From positions 1 to 64,000 of the forward strand of contig ADNK01003472.1 in NCBI GenBank assembly GCA_000320545.1: DNA of 64,000 bases, in the 5' to 3' direction. Shown here in pieces: positions 12,934-24,080 of the stretch. The notes below the pieces were generated by a model. It was given only the letters and a program-made list of their open reading frames with translations, did not search any database and had not been told where the DNA came from. A program made the position numbers and the translations under genes. Source of the DNA: Bigelowiella natans CCMP2755. Lineage: Eukaryota > Cercozoa > Chlorarachniophyceae. The number at the start of each line of letters is the position of its first letter. Positions within the stretch are counted from its first letter, which is position 1.

Positions 12934-13109
12934 AATAAACAAATCTTACATGCCTTATTTTGAACGTTCTTGTGCAGCAACGCTATCGTAAATCTGTTGT
13001 CATAGTATACTTTGAAGTATGCATATGTGAGCTGGCTCGCAGGAATAAGACTGTGGCATGTCTGTGTGGTTATTTAGCTTGCTTTGCCATGCGTACCAGC
13101 GCTTACACA

Positions 13110-13114
13110 TAGTG

Positions 13115-13155
<41 letters not shown>
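13110..13155. repeat. (TA)n microsatellite
   Basis: Array of about 20 TA units in the intergenic region downstream of the methyltransferase gene. Confidence 0.9.
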
Positions 13156-13159
<4 letters not shown>

Positions 13160-13554
13160 TATGAATATGTGTGTGTGTATGCGCGTGTGCTGCATTTACC
13201 ATTCGTACAATTCATTTTAAGTCTCATCGCCACTTTTATGAAATGGCGGCGCGAGAGCTGACACATTAGATCAATAGCTTCGTATACGTAAAATTAAATG
13301 TTACAATGACGCTGCTTACAACGAGGATGATGATGATTTAAAATAAATTATTTTGCTGCGAGTTTTGTAAGTACATTGCTGGCCACCTAGCTATATAGAT
13401 TTAGTATTTAGCAGCTATTGGTCATTTCTTGAAACCGTATTTAATAATCTGTGATAACACCAGAGTAAACAGTTGTTTCATACGGCATTTGCTGATTATT
13501 CATTTGTATTTTTATACTTTGAAGTTACACGCGCAAAACCATCCTCGAAAAATC

Positions 13555-14310
13555 ATGGCTGATGAATTCCGCAGAGTTTGTTCGAAACTGCAATGTTCTT
13601 CGCATTCAAGTATTGATGATGGCGTGTGGCGAGGTAGGAGATTTTCCACAAGTAAACCTAACAACTGGCTGTCGCGCTTCATTTCGTTGGTGTTCATGCT
13701 TGATGTGTCTGAATAGATTAGAATTGCAACATGTTGTCATAACACTAATGCCGTATTTCCATGATTTTATCGTATGACTCTGAGGTTATCACTAACATCT
13801 CCAAATCGAAATATTACTACCTACGTACGACAATTGTGAGTAGACAATTCACCATCATCATCATCATCATCATCATCATCCTCATCATCACCTTATTAGT
13901 TCATCCGCAGAGTAGAACTCAATCTTGCAGTTGTCGCAGAAGACGCGCAAGCTACTTGGATGGATGATAAATTGTGATAAGAATTTGATAATTTCTATAA
14001 TAAGACCTCGGTTAAGACTCTGGTGAAGCATAATGGTGTGGATGTATGATAATCATATGCGATTATGGGTGCCGGAAAAGTAGTCTTTTAGTTATTGCAT
14101 TCTCAAAATTTCATCATTCATTTACTATATATCTTACTCAATCAGCAATGCCATCATCATCGTTCATCATCATTATTATCAGCAGCAGTGGCAATGGCAT
14201 CATCCTTTTTGTCTTTGTATCATACGTCTTAAAATTGCTGTGGTTGCTGCTTTTCCGAAATACAGCTTCTTCAGATTTTCGAATGTGATAATAAACATTG
14301 AGCTAAAAGA

Positions 14311-14357
<47 letters not shown>

Positions 14358-15291
14358 ATATATATGTATATATAGAGAGAGAGAGAGAGAGATAGAGAGA
14401 GAGAGGTAGAGAGAGAGAGAGAGATAGAGAGAGAGAGAGTTGTAGTAGTGGCAGCAGTAGTAGTTTATGGTGATGACGATAATGATAACAAGGATGATGA
14501 TGGTGATAGTTCATATGAATGCTTGTGCTTGTAGGGAGGAATGCATTGCTATATTAGTATTTCTGATTTATTGTACAAAATCTATCATTGTTTCTAATAA
14601 AAAATATGATGATGACGCTAAACTACATGACGACTCTAGCAAGCTTTACACATTGACCTACTACATACTTTTTGGATGAATCCTTTCTTGCAGAAGATAC
14701 ACTGAATATAAAGAGAAGTTGAGTCAGTAAGTCGAAATGGTGATTAAGTTAGGATCCACCACCACCACCACCAGCAGCACTGACCGAAAAGGGCTTTTCA
14801 TATCGATGAGTAAGGGAGTGGCGCTTTAAAACCATCTAATGAGGATGAGGATGAGGAATGTGGGAGTACGCATAAGGGGGCTGCTTTTCATCATATCGAT
14901 GAATCAGGAGAGAGAGTATCGCACACACGACGATTATGTGAAATCAAATCGAGTTCATGATGAAAAATAAAGAAATGGGGAGACAGACAGATAGATGATC
15001 AAATTGTTTAATCACTGTCACTTATAGCATCCGAGAGGGTGGTGATGGTGGTGGTGGTGGTGGTGGTGGTGGTGGTAATAACAACAACAACAACAACAAC
15101 AACAATGTGTTCTATTAGACAACACTCAATATGTGAGTTTGCGTATGTGTGTGTAATTTTTTGTGTCGTCTTTCTCCTCCTCCTCCTCCTCCTCCTCCTC
15201 CTCCTCCTACCTTCTGTGTAAATGCAGAGTTGCAGACATCACATCGGAAGGGGCGCTGGCCACGATGATACGTTCGTTGATGATTTACTAG
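13555..15291 (+). CDS. Small multi-exon hypothetical protein (~80 aa)
   Basis: Not recognised. A phase-consistent chain of exons is 13555-13575 (MADEFRR, donor GTTTGT), 13785-13835 (donor GTGAGT), 13900-13973, 14694-14726 (donor GTAAGT) and 15228-15291 (stop TAG), giving about 80 residues. The product is charged and probably helical, with segments such as LNLAVVAEDAQATWMDDKL, YTEYKEKLSQ and VADITSEGALATMIRSL. No signal peptide or membrane segment is visible. The last three junctions are the best supported; the first exon is a guess, because other Met codons (13761) or further exons in the 13974-14693 intron would also fit. It converges on the zinc-finger gene. Confidence 0.5.
14318..14440. 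repeat. Compound (TA)n-(GA)n microsatellite
   Basis: A TA array of about 20 units passes directly into GA-rich repeats. It lies in the large intron of the small hypothetical gene. Confidence 0.9.
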
Positions 15292-15520
15292 GGTCTAACG
15301 TGTGATAGTAGAAAAAATAATACTTCATATCGATGGTGGTGACAGTAATGATATTGCGATCAAATGCTGATAACAGTGAATAATGCTAATTTATATACAG
15401 TATGCATAAAGCACACACAGTCGTGGTTCAATTAGGTATAATGAAAGCTATATTTGCTGTTTTTCTTGTCTTATGAAGGGCAATCATCATCATCATCATC
15501 ATCATCACCATCATCATCAC

Positions 15521-15773
15521 CGTGTGATGCCAGAATGTCCTGGTACAATTTATACACTTGAACGGTGGTTCGCCTCCTGATTGACGATGATGATGATGAT
15601 GACGACGATGATGACGATGATAGTACGTACGGCTACTGGTAGTTTAGTAGTAGTGGCACCTGCGTGCCTGATCTGGTGTTGTCCGAGATGACATTGCTGC
15701 AGCAAAAAGAAGGTAGTAGTAGTAGTAGTATATTTTAGGACCCCTCTCTTTCTCTCTCTCTCTCGTCTCTCTC

Positions 15774-15837
<64 letters not shown>

Positions 15838-15844
15838 TGTATGT

Positions 15845-15880
<36 letters not shown>

Positions 15881-16334
15881 TGTCGTCAAATACATCAACA
15901 CCTCCGAAGTAGTAGTAGGACACGTATCATCGTTGGCTGATAGCAGTTTCACCACCAAATAAAGTAGTAGCGGTGGCGCTATTAGCATTACTTACGACAT
16001 TCATTTTCTACCTGTCTGAACCTTCTCGAGCAGTTTGTACACTGAAATGGCAACGCTCCCTGATACAACGTTTGCCGTTCATAGAAAGTAAGTTGTAGCA
16101 ACAAGAAGGAGGGGGAGGAGGAGAGATCATACACTTATTTGCTCGCCCGGATGAAATTCCACATATATTATCTACTATCATGAATAAAGAGTGGCGCACC
16201 GTATGGGTGAGATTGTGCACGGCGAGGTGATGCTTCTTGAAGAAGCTCTTCCCGCATTTTAGACACGAATGCTTTCTTATAGGTTGTGTCTTCTTCCTCA
16301 TTATTACGTGTTTTGATGTTTTATTTTTTGCCAT
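15521..16334 (-). CDS. C2H2 zinc-finger protein, three fingers found (3' end incomplete)
   Basis: Probable nucleic-acid-binding protein. Finger 1 is in the exon ending at 16200 (CLKCGKSFF...HLAVHNLTH, C-X2-C-X12-H-X3-H). Splicing from ACG|GTGCGC to CAG|GGAGCG (exon 16012-16059) creates the classic linker HTGALPFQC. Finger 2 is split between 16012-16059 (CTNCSRRFRQ) and 15660-15696 (QCHLGQHQIRH), and is again C-X2-C-X12-H-X3-H. Exon 15521-15576 adds linker HAGGEPPFKC and the first half of finger 3 (CINCTRTFWHH). The exon carrying its histidines was not found. The start is placed at the Met at 16334 (CCATGG context); the frame is open upstream to 16487. Fingers 2 and 3 are interrupted by introns and finger 1 is not. 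Introns hold GA/CA/CT arrays. Confidence 0.75.
15736..15878. repeat. Compound (CT)n-(GT)n microsatellite
   Basis: About 80 bp of CT repeats pass into GT repeats, within the intron that separates the two halves of zinc finger 2. Confidence 0.95.
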
Positions 16335-16639
16335 GGGCAGTGGGAATGATGACATTGTATTTATCGTATCCTTACTGAAGGGCAGTAGTACTAGGACGAT
16401 AAAAAGACATGTCAATAAAATATTAACGCTGCTGCCGTAGTTGGTGTTGTTGCAGCAGAGGGGGGACAACGTGTTGATGATGATCACGACTCCTTGTAGT
16501 AGGAGTTGATATCAAGCAGGTTGATAATGGTTTCCTTGCTCTCCTCCTCCTCCTCCTCCTTGCTCTCCTTCTGCTGGGCTGCTTTCTTGTGTGCTGTGCT
16601 TCTTCCTCTTAATGATTGTGAAACTGATCGATCTTAAAA

Positions 16640-17973
16640 ATAATACATTTACATCACAATCAAAGCGAAGAATGCATGCGGTTCACCATATGCGACATAG
16701 ACCATTCAGTTACATTAGGCTCGAATTTCTTGCATTTTTGCGCATTTTTGCGGTGAGCATCATCGTGTAGATAGATTACGTAGATCTTCGGAACGAGAAG
16801 AAAACCTGAATCAGTGTCAAACAAAGGGCAATTCTAACAGACGACATCCAATTCTTTCTCCGTAATCTCATGATCCTTTCAACCGCTCCAGACTCATTTC
16901 TTGTGGATTCCTTTCCTGCTCTCCTCGGGGTTGCTTGAAGGCGCACCTTCACGTTGGCAGCGCAGCATGTTGTCTGTGCACCGTGTTGAATGCAAAATTC
17001 TCAACAGCGTTTCAATGTTTCAACGTTTGTTTCTTTCTCTTCCTTTCTTTTTGTGCTCTCTTGTCCTCGTCTTGGGTGAATTGGCACGTCACCTGATGAT
17101 CCTCGTCCTTTGCAAGTGTCATGCAACACTTTGGGAATGCTGTCCATCATCATGTTTCTTTCTTTTTCTACTGCACCGTTGGTGGCACACCAAACTTCGT
17201 CTACAACCAACCACCACAACCGCATGAGCTCTCCCAAATCGCATCAGGCGACGCTGGCTCTGGCTGTTGTGTCTTCTTTTGTTGTTTGAAAGACAAAACG
17301 TCCAGCCTGCCCGCCACCACGTTCCGGCATTGCGCATGACATTCAGAATTGTTAGTCCTGTTTGCAGTGCTCAACGGCTCCACCAACGAGTTGCCACGTA
17401 CGTGCATCGCGACGGCGCACTCATGCCAGCACCTCTGCGGACCTCAGCACACACACAGTCCTAGAGTCGTGCAAGCAAAACATGAGAGGAGCAAAAACTA
17501 AACAGCAATTCGTGCTCGCATTGGTGCTTTGCAGTTTAGACATCATTGTCCATACGTGAATGTATCATTTCAAGATTTCTACATGCGCACTGCTTCCCAG
17601 TATACCAGCGTCGTGCTTGTGACGAACGCCGCATCCTAGCATGCCTGCCTCGAGCTCGCGTGCACGCACAGCTAGCTGCAGAGCGTGAGCTGGACAGTCA
17701 AATTGTGCATGGACCCCATCGCATATTTCCCCGTCAAGCAACATTTCAAGACGGTGCGTGCGTCATGGATGTTGAGTGTTGTGAGCGCAGCGGGTAGATT
17801 CCATCACAATACACGTGCACATGCATGTCTCCCTTTACACAAAAAACGCAAATATGCATAAGCGCAGCGTCCTGACCACGTGGATATGCACCGTGAAACG
17901 CATCAAAATTGTTTAGTTCTGTCGTGATGAGTTTACTGCCTTCGACCGCATAGTTCAACTTTGCATGCTCGTT
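16640..17973. repeat. Anonymous repeat island A
   Basis: Microsatellite-poor, CpG/TGCA-rich DNA unlike the host introns, with no convincing gene. A 58-bp word at 17108-17165 matches, without gaps and at roughly 88% identity by eye, the reverse complement of 49751-49808 in the 48-51 kb island. This supports a dispersed repeat family. Short frames on both strands lack recognisable motifs. The island ends at the stop codon of the minus-strand methyltransferase (17974). Confidence 0.55.
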
Positions 17974-19657
17974 TTACACGCCACCACCTGATAGCCATGA
18001 TCGTAATCCCCCTTTTTGGATATTTTTATTTCGTTCCGCAAGGCTACGCAATCTTCGTTTTTCTTTGTGTAGCTCTCTCATTCGCTTCACCTCGGCCTCA
18101 GAAGGGAATTCTGGGTCGAGGTTTTCCAATAGGATCGCATGTTCAGTCCTTGTGCCCTTTCGATATGATGATATTATCTTATCGCGCTTATTATACAACG
18201 CGATTATCTTTGTATTATCATTAGCATCAATTTCATCATTTTGAATTCTTATAACTACTACCAAATGATTTCTAGTGGCAGCAGCTGTCAGTTCCAGTCC
18301 AACAAGAGCGGCTGCATCTTTTGTTGACTCCAAGGTGTCGATCCAGCTGTGGACACAAATATACGATACGTGATATCACTTGCCAATATTGCAATCATCA
18401 TTATTTTATAATTACAACCTTTGTTTTCGCATCATCATGCATACAATTGTATACTACCTAGCATCTGAATCTCCAATGATGATGACCATTTTCCCGCCAA
18501 CTCTGACGGTGATGATGATGATAGCAACAATAACAACAATGGGTATGATTTAACAGCTAGTTTCCGAGCAGCGATGATATAACCTTTTGTCTATTTTGTT
18601 AAAGAGCTTGTTGCAGATAGCGACTACATGAAGCTCTATGAAAATGTGAATATATTACAGACTAGGATAAAAACCTTAAGACTTGTTTTGCATTTAGAAG
18701 CCATGCTTCCTGATCCACAGCCCACATCTCCTCATAGTCCAGTAGGACATCGTCATAGTTGTTCTTGTTCTTGTTGTTGTTGTTGTCCGATTTATGCTTC
18801 ACGCGTATAGTTAAAAGAGTGCCAGCATACATAATCAGGAGAAGCCAAGACATTTTTTCTATCTATCAATCATCTTACCTTGTCGGTCCCATCTTTTTCA
18901 TCCATCATCCCCGTTGTTGTCATAGTCATTCTCTTGAATTTTATGCCATTTCTTGTTCGAGTCCTGAGCGCTTTCTTTGATCCCATTTCTCCGTCTTGCC
19001 ACTCTGGAGGCCATCGCTGGCGTTGTGATGACGAGGATCTGCCACTTCTCTGTTTCCTCGTTGTTCTCCTTTTTCCGATGGCCTGTGTGGGGAGAGAGCT
19101 AGATATAAACACGTCGTCTTTCACATTTTCGTCTTCTTCTTCAGGTGCTACAAGTGCGTCGGAATCCTCATCATTCTTTTGCTTTTGTCCACGATCTGTA
19201 TATGATGCATAAATTTATCATACAAACATATTTACACACATACACGAATCAGTCATTGTCACTATTCTAGGGGATGAAATACTGCTACTACATGCGTGAA
19301 GATAATTACGATAGCGGAGTTGGAGAAAAAGAAGTAGTAGTTCTTGTAGTAGTAGTAGTAGTAGTAGTAAGTAAGTAAGTAGTAGGAATAGACAGCAGTG
19401 GTTATCTTCACAGTGGTTGTAGTAGTAGTAGTAGTAGTAGTAGTAGCAGTAGTAGCACAAGTGGTAGTAGTGGTAGTGATAGTGGTGTGTGGTATTTGTA
19501 GCAGTTGCGCTAGGTACAGTAGCAATTGAAAATATAGTAATTCAGTGCAAGAGGGTACCCTTCTTATTGTTGTTATTGTTGTTGTAGTCTGAGAAGACTA
19601 AGGCCGACGATGAGGGTGAAGAAAGAGAGAGCGATGATGCTGCTACTGCTGCTGCTA

Positions 19658-19692
<35 letters not shown>

Positions 19693-19827
19693 GACAACAG
19701 CGGATCGGATGATCCCACGCGCGCACGTGCTTCTCTTGCAACACTGATTAAAGAGGAGGGGTTTATGAATAAGTATGAAAGAGTTCAAGGGCTCACAAAG
19801 GCACGTAGACGATGAGACAATAATGGC

Positions 19828-19860
<33 letters not shown>

Positions 19861-20503
19861 AATTATGATGACGACAACGATAATGAGTAGCTCCTTTTCT
19901 GCTGCTGCTACTGCTGCTACTACTACTGCTGCTCTCAATCAGCTCAAGTAGGAACCTCCTCTCACAGGACTTTACTACTACTAGTAGTACCTGAGGTAGT
20001 CATACACTCCAGGGTATGGTGGTGAAGTAAGAATAGCACCGACCTCAATCATTTTACTGCTACAACTGCTACTACTATTGCTGCTGCTACTGATGTCCTC
20101 CTCATTTGAATAATCCTTCCTACTGCTAAAATAACCCAAGTACTGCTGCCACCCCCTCCTGGCGTCATTTCGCATTATACACGCATTTGGCGTATTAGGA
20201 TGCACAGTCTGCAAGGAAAATATACATTAAAATTTTAGATCAGATTGCCTCCTCGTGCTACTGGCACTCAGGAGGAGATCACATAGACTTCTATGCTTGT
20301 TTATTTAATTCATTCTACTACATCCAAGCATAACAACAGAGAGAAATATGAACATTAGAACATGAATAGACTGCAGGAATCTCGAGTGATGATTGGTGTT
20401 TTTGCACTAGTTAGCTTGCTGCTACTTCAGCTGCTACTTTTAATTTGTAATAATTTTCAGCCCAGCTTCAAAGGGGCTCTTCCGAAATCACACGCACACA
20501 CAA

Positions 20504-20555
<52 letters not shown>

Positions 20556-20581
20556 ACAAACGCGCGCGCGCACACACTTCC

Positions 20582-20664
<83 letters not shown>

Positions 20665-21029
20665 TTAAGTAGTGAATCCCTCCTAGTATTCCTCTACAAT
20701 ATTTTGGAAGCTGTTAAAATTCTCCCCCCTAAAAGCAAAAGGGGGGAGGTGATTGGTGTCTTTGATGTTGGAGATCATCATCCCTCCAGCGAGGGAAATT
20801 TTTTTTTTTCTTTTTCCCCTCTCCATTTGGTGGTTACCTTTTTTTTTTTTTTTGATTTGCCCTTCATGACCGTCTTCCCTTTTTCGTCCTTTCCCCCCCC
20901 CCCCCCCGCCCCCTCCTCCTAGGTTGCGACGATGCAGCATGGCTGAGAAGATGAACCACAAGCATGCTTGCACGTTGGGTTTCTCTCCTACAGATTCCTC
21001 ACGAATCCATAATCTAACAGAGAAATTAT

Positions 21030-21061
<32 letters not shown>

Positions 21062-21159
21062 AATGATGAGAGAGAATTATTATTGTACGCTCAGATTCAT
21101 CGTCCACATCACTGAATTTTTGTATGACCACCTGAGATCATCAAGAGTGACAACTGCGC

Positions 21160-21195
<36 letters not shown>

Positions 21196-21846
21196 CACCA
21201 GCTCCTAAGTAACCGTAAGAATAGTAGATCAAGTAGATAAGAATGCATCCAGAACTGCAATGTCACTGCCGCACCTATGATATCCGTTGACTCCTCCTCC
21301 TCCTCCTCCTCCTCCTCCTCAGCTTCTTTGGTTATTGTTCCTTCGATGATTCTTTGTGTTACTCTATCCGCCATTGATTGAACCCGCTCAAGATCATCAT
21401 CACTAGGTCTCCAGCTGAATAGAATAATCATCACCAGCACAAACGTCATTTTAAGCATAACATTGCTGTCATCGTGTAACAAGAAGATTAACATCATTGA
21501 AGAACTTTATGGTAGGGAGATTTCACAGCTGCTCGCAAGATGGCACTGGGTGCAACAATCAGCATTGGGTAGCAGCAGGTAACAACGTTACTAGCCACTA
21601 ACAACCACCACAATCACCGCAATTATGGCTCAATAGTTTATGATGATGTAAGTTTTATTTAGGAGAAATAGAGTACCTAGCTTAGTATAGTACATATTAA
21701 CATTCGTACGTGTGAAATTTGGAGACGAATACTGCTAAAGGCGAGATGTCAAAACCGTATGTACGCTTTCCAGCTCGCATGCCCTCAAGTATTGTTGTCC
21801 CCCTGAGAAATCCATACATACATACATACGTACGATCACAGGTGTA

Positions 21847-21877
<31 letters not shown>

Positions 21878-22663
21878 GTGATGGTGGTGATAATGGTGGT
21901 GGTGATGATTACGGTGGTGGTGGTGGTGGTGGTGATGATCTAAATAATGATTCCAATATTTATCTTACGAAATGATATATTGATTTGAGCGAACACTTGA
22001 CACAAAAGGGGTTACTATCATTATTTGATCATACCCTCCAACAAAGGGGTCTAGCACTTCTGCGCTCTCGTTGAGAAGATCACGCAAAATAACGTGAGCG
22101 GCTACATATTCGATAGTAAGTATCGTAAAACGACGACAATGACCATAAGATGAGGAGCTTCCATCGCTATTAACATAGAAAGGATGCGAACAACATGGGA
22201 GGGTGGGGAGACAGAGCATCACTACACCACCACCATCACCACCACCCATAGGTTGGAGTCCTGCAGGATACGAATGAAATCCTATCAAAACCAAAAAACT
22301 TGAGAACAAAAAAAGAGTTATTTTTCATCGTTGAAATTATCGTGTAATCATAATAATTGTTATAAAGATTTTGCTTCTTGATTTTTATCAGTTCCATACT
22401 ACGGATCACATTCACCATCACCATCAGCAGTAGCACAGACATCATTATCGCTAAACAGCTGTATTATTAGTTGTTGGTGTTCATGTTGTGTTGTTGTTGT
22501 TGTTGTTGCTGTTGTTGTTGTTCTATCCTCAATTCATGGCGAACCGTGAGTCAGTCGTGGAAATCCACTAGGTGTATGAGGAAATCCATACTAAAATTAT
22601 CAAAATAATTATACTACTAGTAATAAAACTACCAAATATTATAATTCAGAGGCTACCTTCTCG

Positions 22664-22702
<39 letters not shown>

Positions 22703-23300
22703 ACACGCACACACACACACACGCGCGCACGCACGCACACACTGTAATCGCCTTATACAGCCCCTTGTCTGTGCTCTATACTATTTTTTTGAAGTAGGTT
22801 CACACTTAGTCATACTTTCCACTGCAGCCAAAGCGCCTCGGCAAGTACCTTGAGACGATATTATGGTCTCATCAGTGCACAATGGTGAGAGCACACCACC
22901 AGAACATAGTATTACTGTGTGACATCATCAATAGGTCATTTTCCATCGCAATTTATTACACCTTTGCCTTTTCAGGATTTCCTTGTAGAACGAGCTCGGG
23001 TCGACCACTATCATCATCAGCATTATCACCATCATATTTATGTTGGTACATTTGATGGCTTTCACCGGTTGAAACACGAGGATTTTGTATGTTTCCTAAC
23101 TTGCCCTTCACAGTTGACAGGCACTGAAGACTGCCTCCAGATATTCTCTGCTGAATATTTTGCTCTCTTACCGGTGTGAACATTTCACTGCGAAAGGGAT
23201 AATGTCTCCTTGCTAGTAGTAAGCCAACACTAGGTCTCCAAATGGTGCGACGGCTATTCACTAGAGAGGTTACAAGAACCACAGCAACTACAAGCGCCAT
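17974..23300 (-). CDS. SAM-dependent methyltransferase (HSYPA / DPFVGGG / TSPPY family) with N-terminal leader
   Basis: Amino-methyltransferase fold related to N4/N6 DNA methylases; substrate unknown. Exons in transcript order: 23066-23300, 22246-22281 (FHSYPAGLQPM), 22035-22101 (motif I DPFVGG), 21710-21802 (GTTILEGMRAGKRTYGFDIS), 21275-21414 (TWRPSDDDLERV, Glu run), about 20931-20987 (CLWFIFSAMLHRRN), [one exon not found], 19991-20208 (motif IV TSPPYPGVYDYL), 19727-19743 (VAREA), 18879-19195 (EWQDGEMGSK), 18675-18796 (WAVDQEAWLLNAKQVLR), 18458-18502 (GGKMVIIIGDSD), 17974-18346 (WIDTLESTKDAAALVGLEL, stop TAA). Phases agree everywhere except across the unfound exon; the extent of 19727-19743 is inferred from phase. 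The N-terminus (MALVVAVVLVTSLVNSRR, then more Arg) looks like an organelle-targeting or signal-anchor leader. Confidence 0.83.
20492..20660. repeat. Compound (CA)n-(TA)n-(GA)n microsatellite
   Basis: Three dinucleotide arrays follow each other within an intron of the minus-strand methyltransferase gene. Confidence 0.95.
22661..22742. repeat. Compound (CT)n-(CA)n microsatellite
   Basis: CT array followed by a CA/CG-containing array in the first intron of the minus-strand methyltransferase. Confidence 0.9.
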
Positions 23301-23716
23301 CGTTCGTGCAAATTCGTCAGCTTACAACGAAATCATGGATAGAGAAGAAGAGACAAGATGATGTATTTAAGGAGGCCCTCCTTGGGAGAGAAAGTGGGGT
23401 TCTCGAGGACTGCGTCCACCATCGGTATTATTTCGTTCTCTATGTTGCCTTGTTTCGCTTCAGCATGAGACGCAAAATACCATGAAAATGCTTGTCGTCG
23501 TTGATGTTTCTAGGCATTATTAGAGTCTATTCTGCCGTATCCGTTTTCTTTCTTATCCGCGGTTAATGTGATCTTTGCGCGTGATATTTTTAGGTATTAT
23601 TAAAGCAGAAGAACACGACCCGTGATAACATGCCATTGTGCAATCTAGCAATCTGTGTTACGTAGATAGAAAAAAGGCATGGTACCACAATAGGATTTTA
23701 CTTTATTTCCTTGTCG

Positions 23717-23899
23717 TTAAGCAATAACTGCATTCTCCTTCATCAATAAATGGTCCACACGCAAATCAAGTCGAACAGCAGCTCCATTATTTTGAACGAC
23801 TGAAATATAAGTGACAATCGCTGAGTAATTTCCTGCATTCATAAAGCTAATTGCATCGAAACGAGTCGCGATGATCTGAAAGGAGAGTCGTGTACGCAT
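23717..23899 (-). CDS. Hypothetical 60-aa protein or terminal exon
   Basis: An open frame with non-repetitive composition (for example FDAISFMNAGNYSAIVTYI and LDLRVDHLLMKENAVIA) ending in TAA. It is free of microsatellite, which makes it more credible than most short frames here. An AG at 23876-23877 after CTCCTTTC could be an acceptor, so this may be the last exon of a minus-strand gene; no upstream exon was linked. Function unknown. Confidence 0.35.
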   Translation of the reverse strand: MRTRLSFQIIATRFDAISFMNAGNYSAIVTYISVVQNNGAAVRLDLRVDHLLMKENAVIA

Positions 23900-24023
23900 T
23901 GTCTATTGCACGGTGGCCTCCACTTACACATCATTTTCCCCAAGGTTTGCGGAGGAACACTCCAAGAGGGGTTAAAGGTTTAAGTCAATAGTCAATGGTT
24001 CATGCAATGTAAATTGTAAAATA

Positions 24024-24029
24024 TATATT

Positions 24030-24064
<35 letters not shown>
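24024..24064. repeat. (AT)n microsatellite upstream of HMG-box gene
   Basis: AT array ending 17 bp before the chosen start codon at 24081, in the position of a 5' UTR or core promoter. Confidence 0.9.
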
Positions 24065-24067
<3 letters not shown>

Positions 24068-24080
24068 GGAGGCTAGTTGA

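Noticed and set aside
18541-18645. Minus-strand segment reading LHVVAICNKLFNKIDKR as an exon
   Set aside because: Direct splicing of 18675 to 18502 gives KQVLR-VGGKMV in phase and matches the methyltransferase pattern, so the segment is intronic.
19588-19815. Plus-strand open stretch after TTGTTGTTGTAG ending in TGA, with an Asp run
   Set aside because: The minus strand here encodes SVAREA in the exact position expected after TSPPYPGVYDYL in the methyltransferase, so the plus frame is a shadow.
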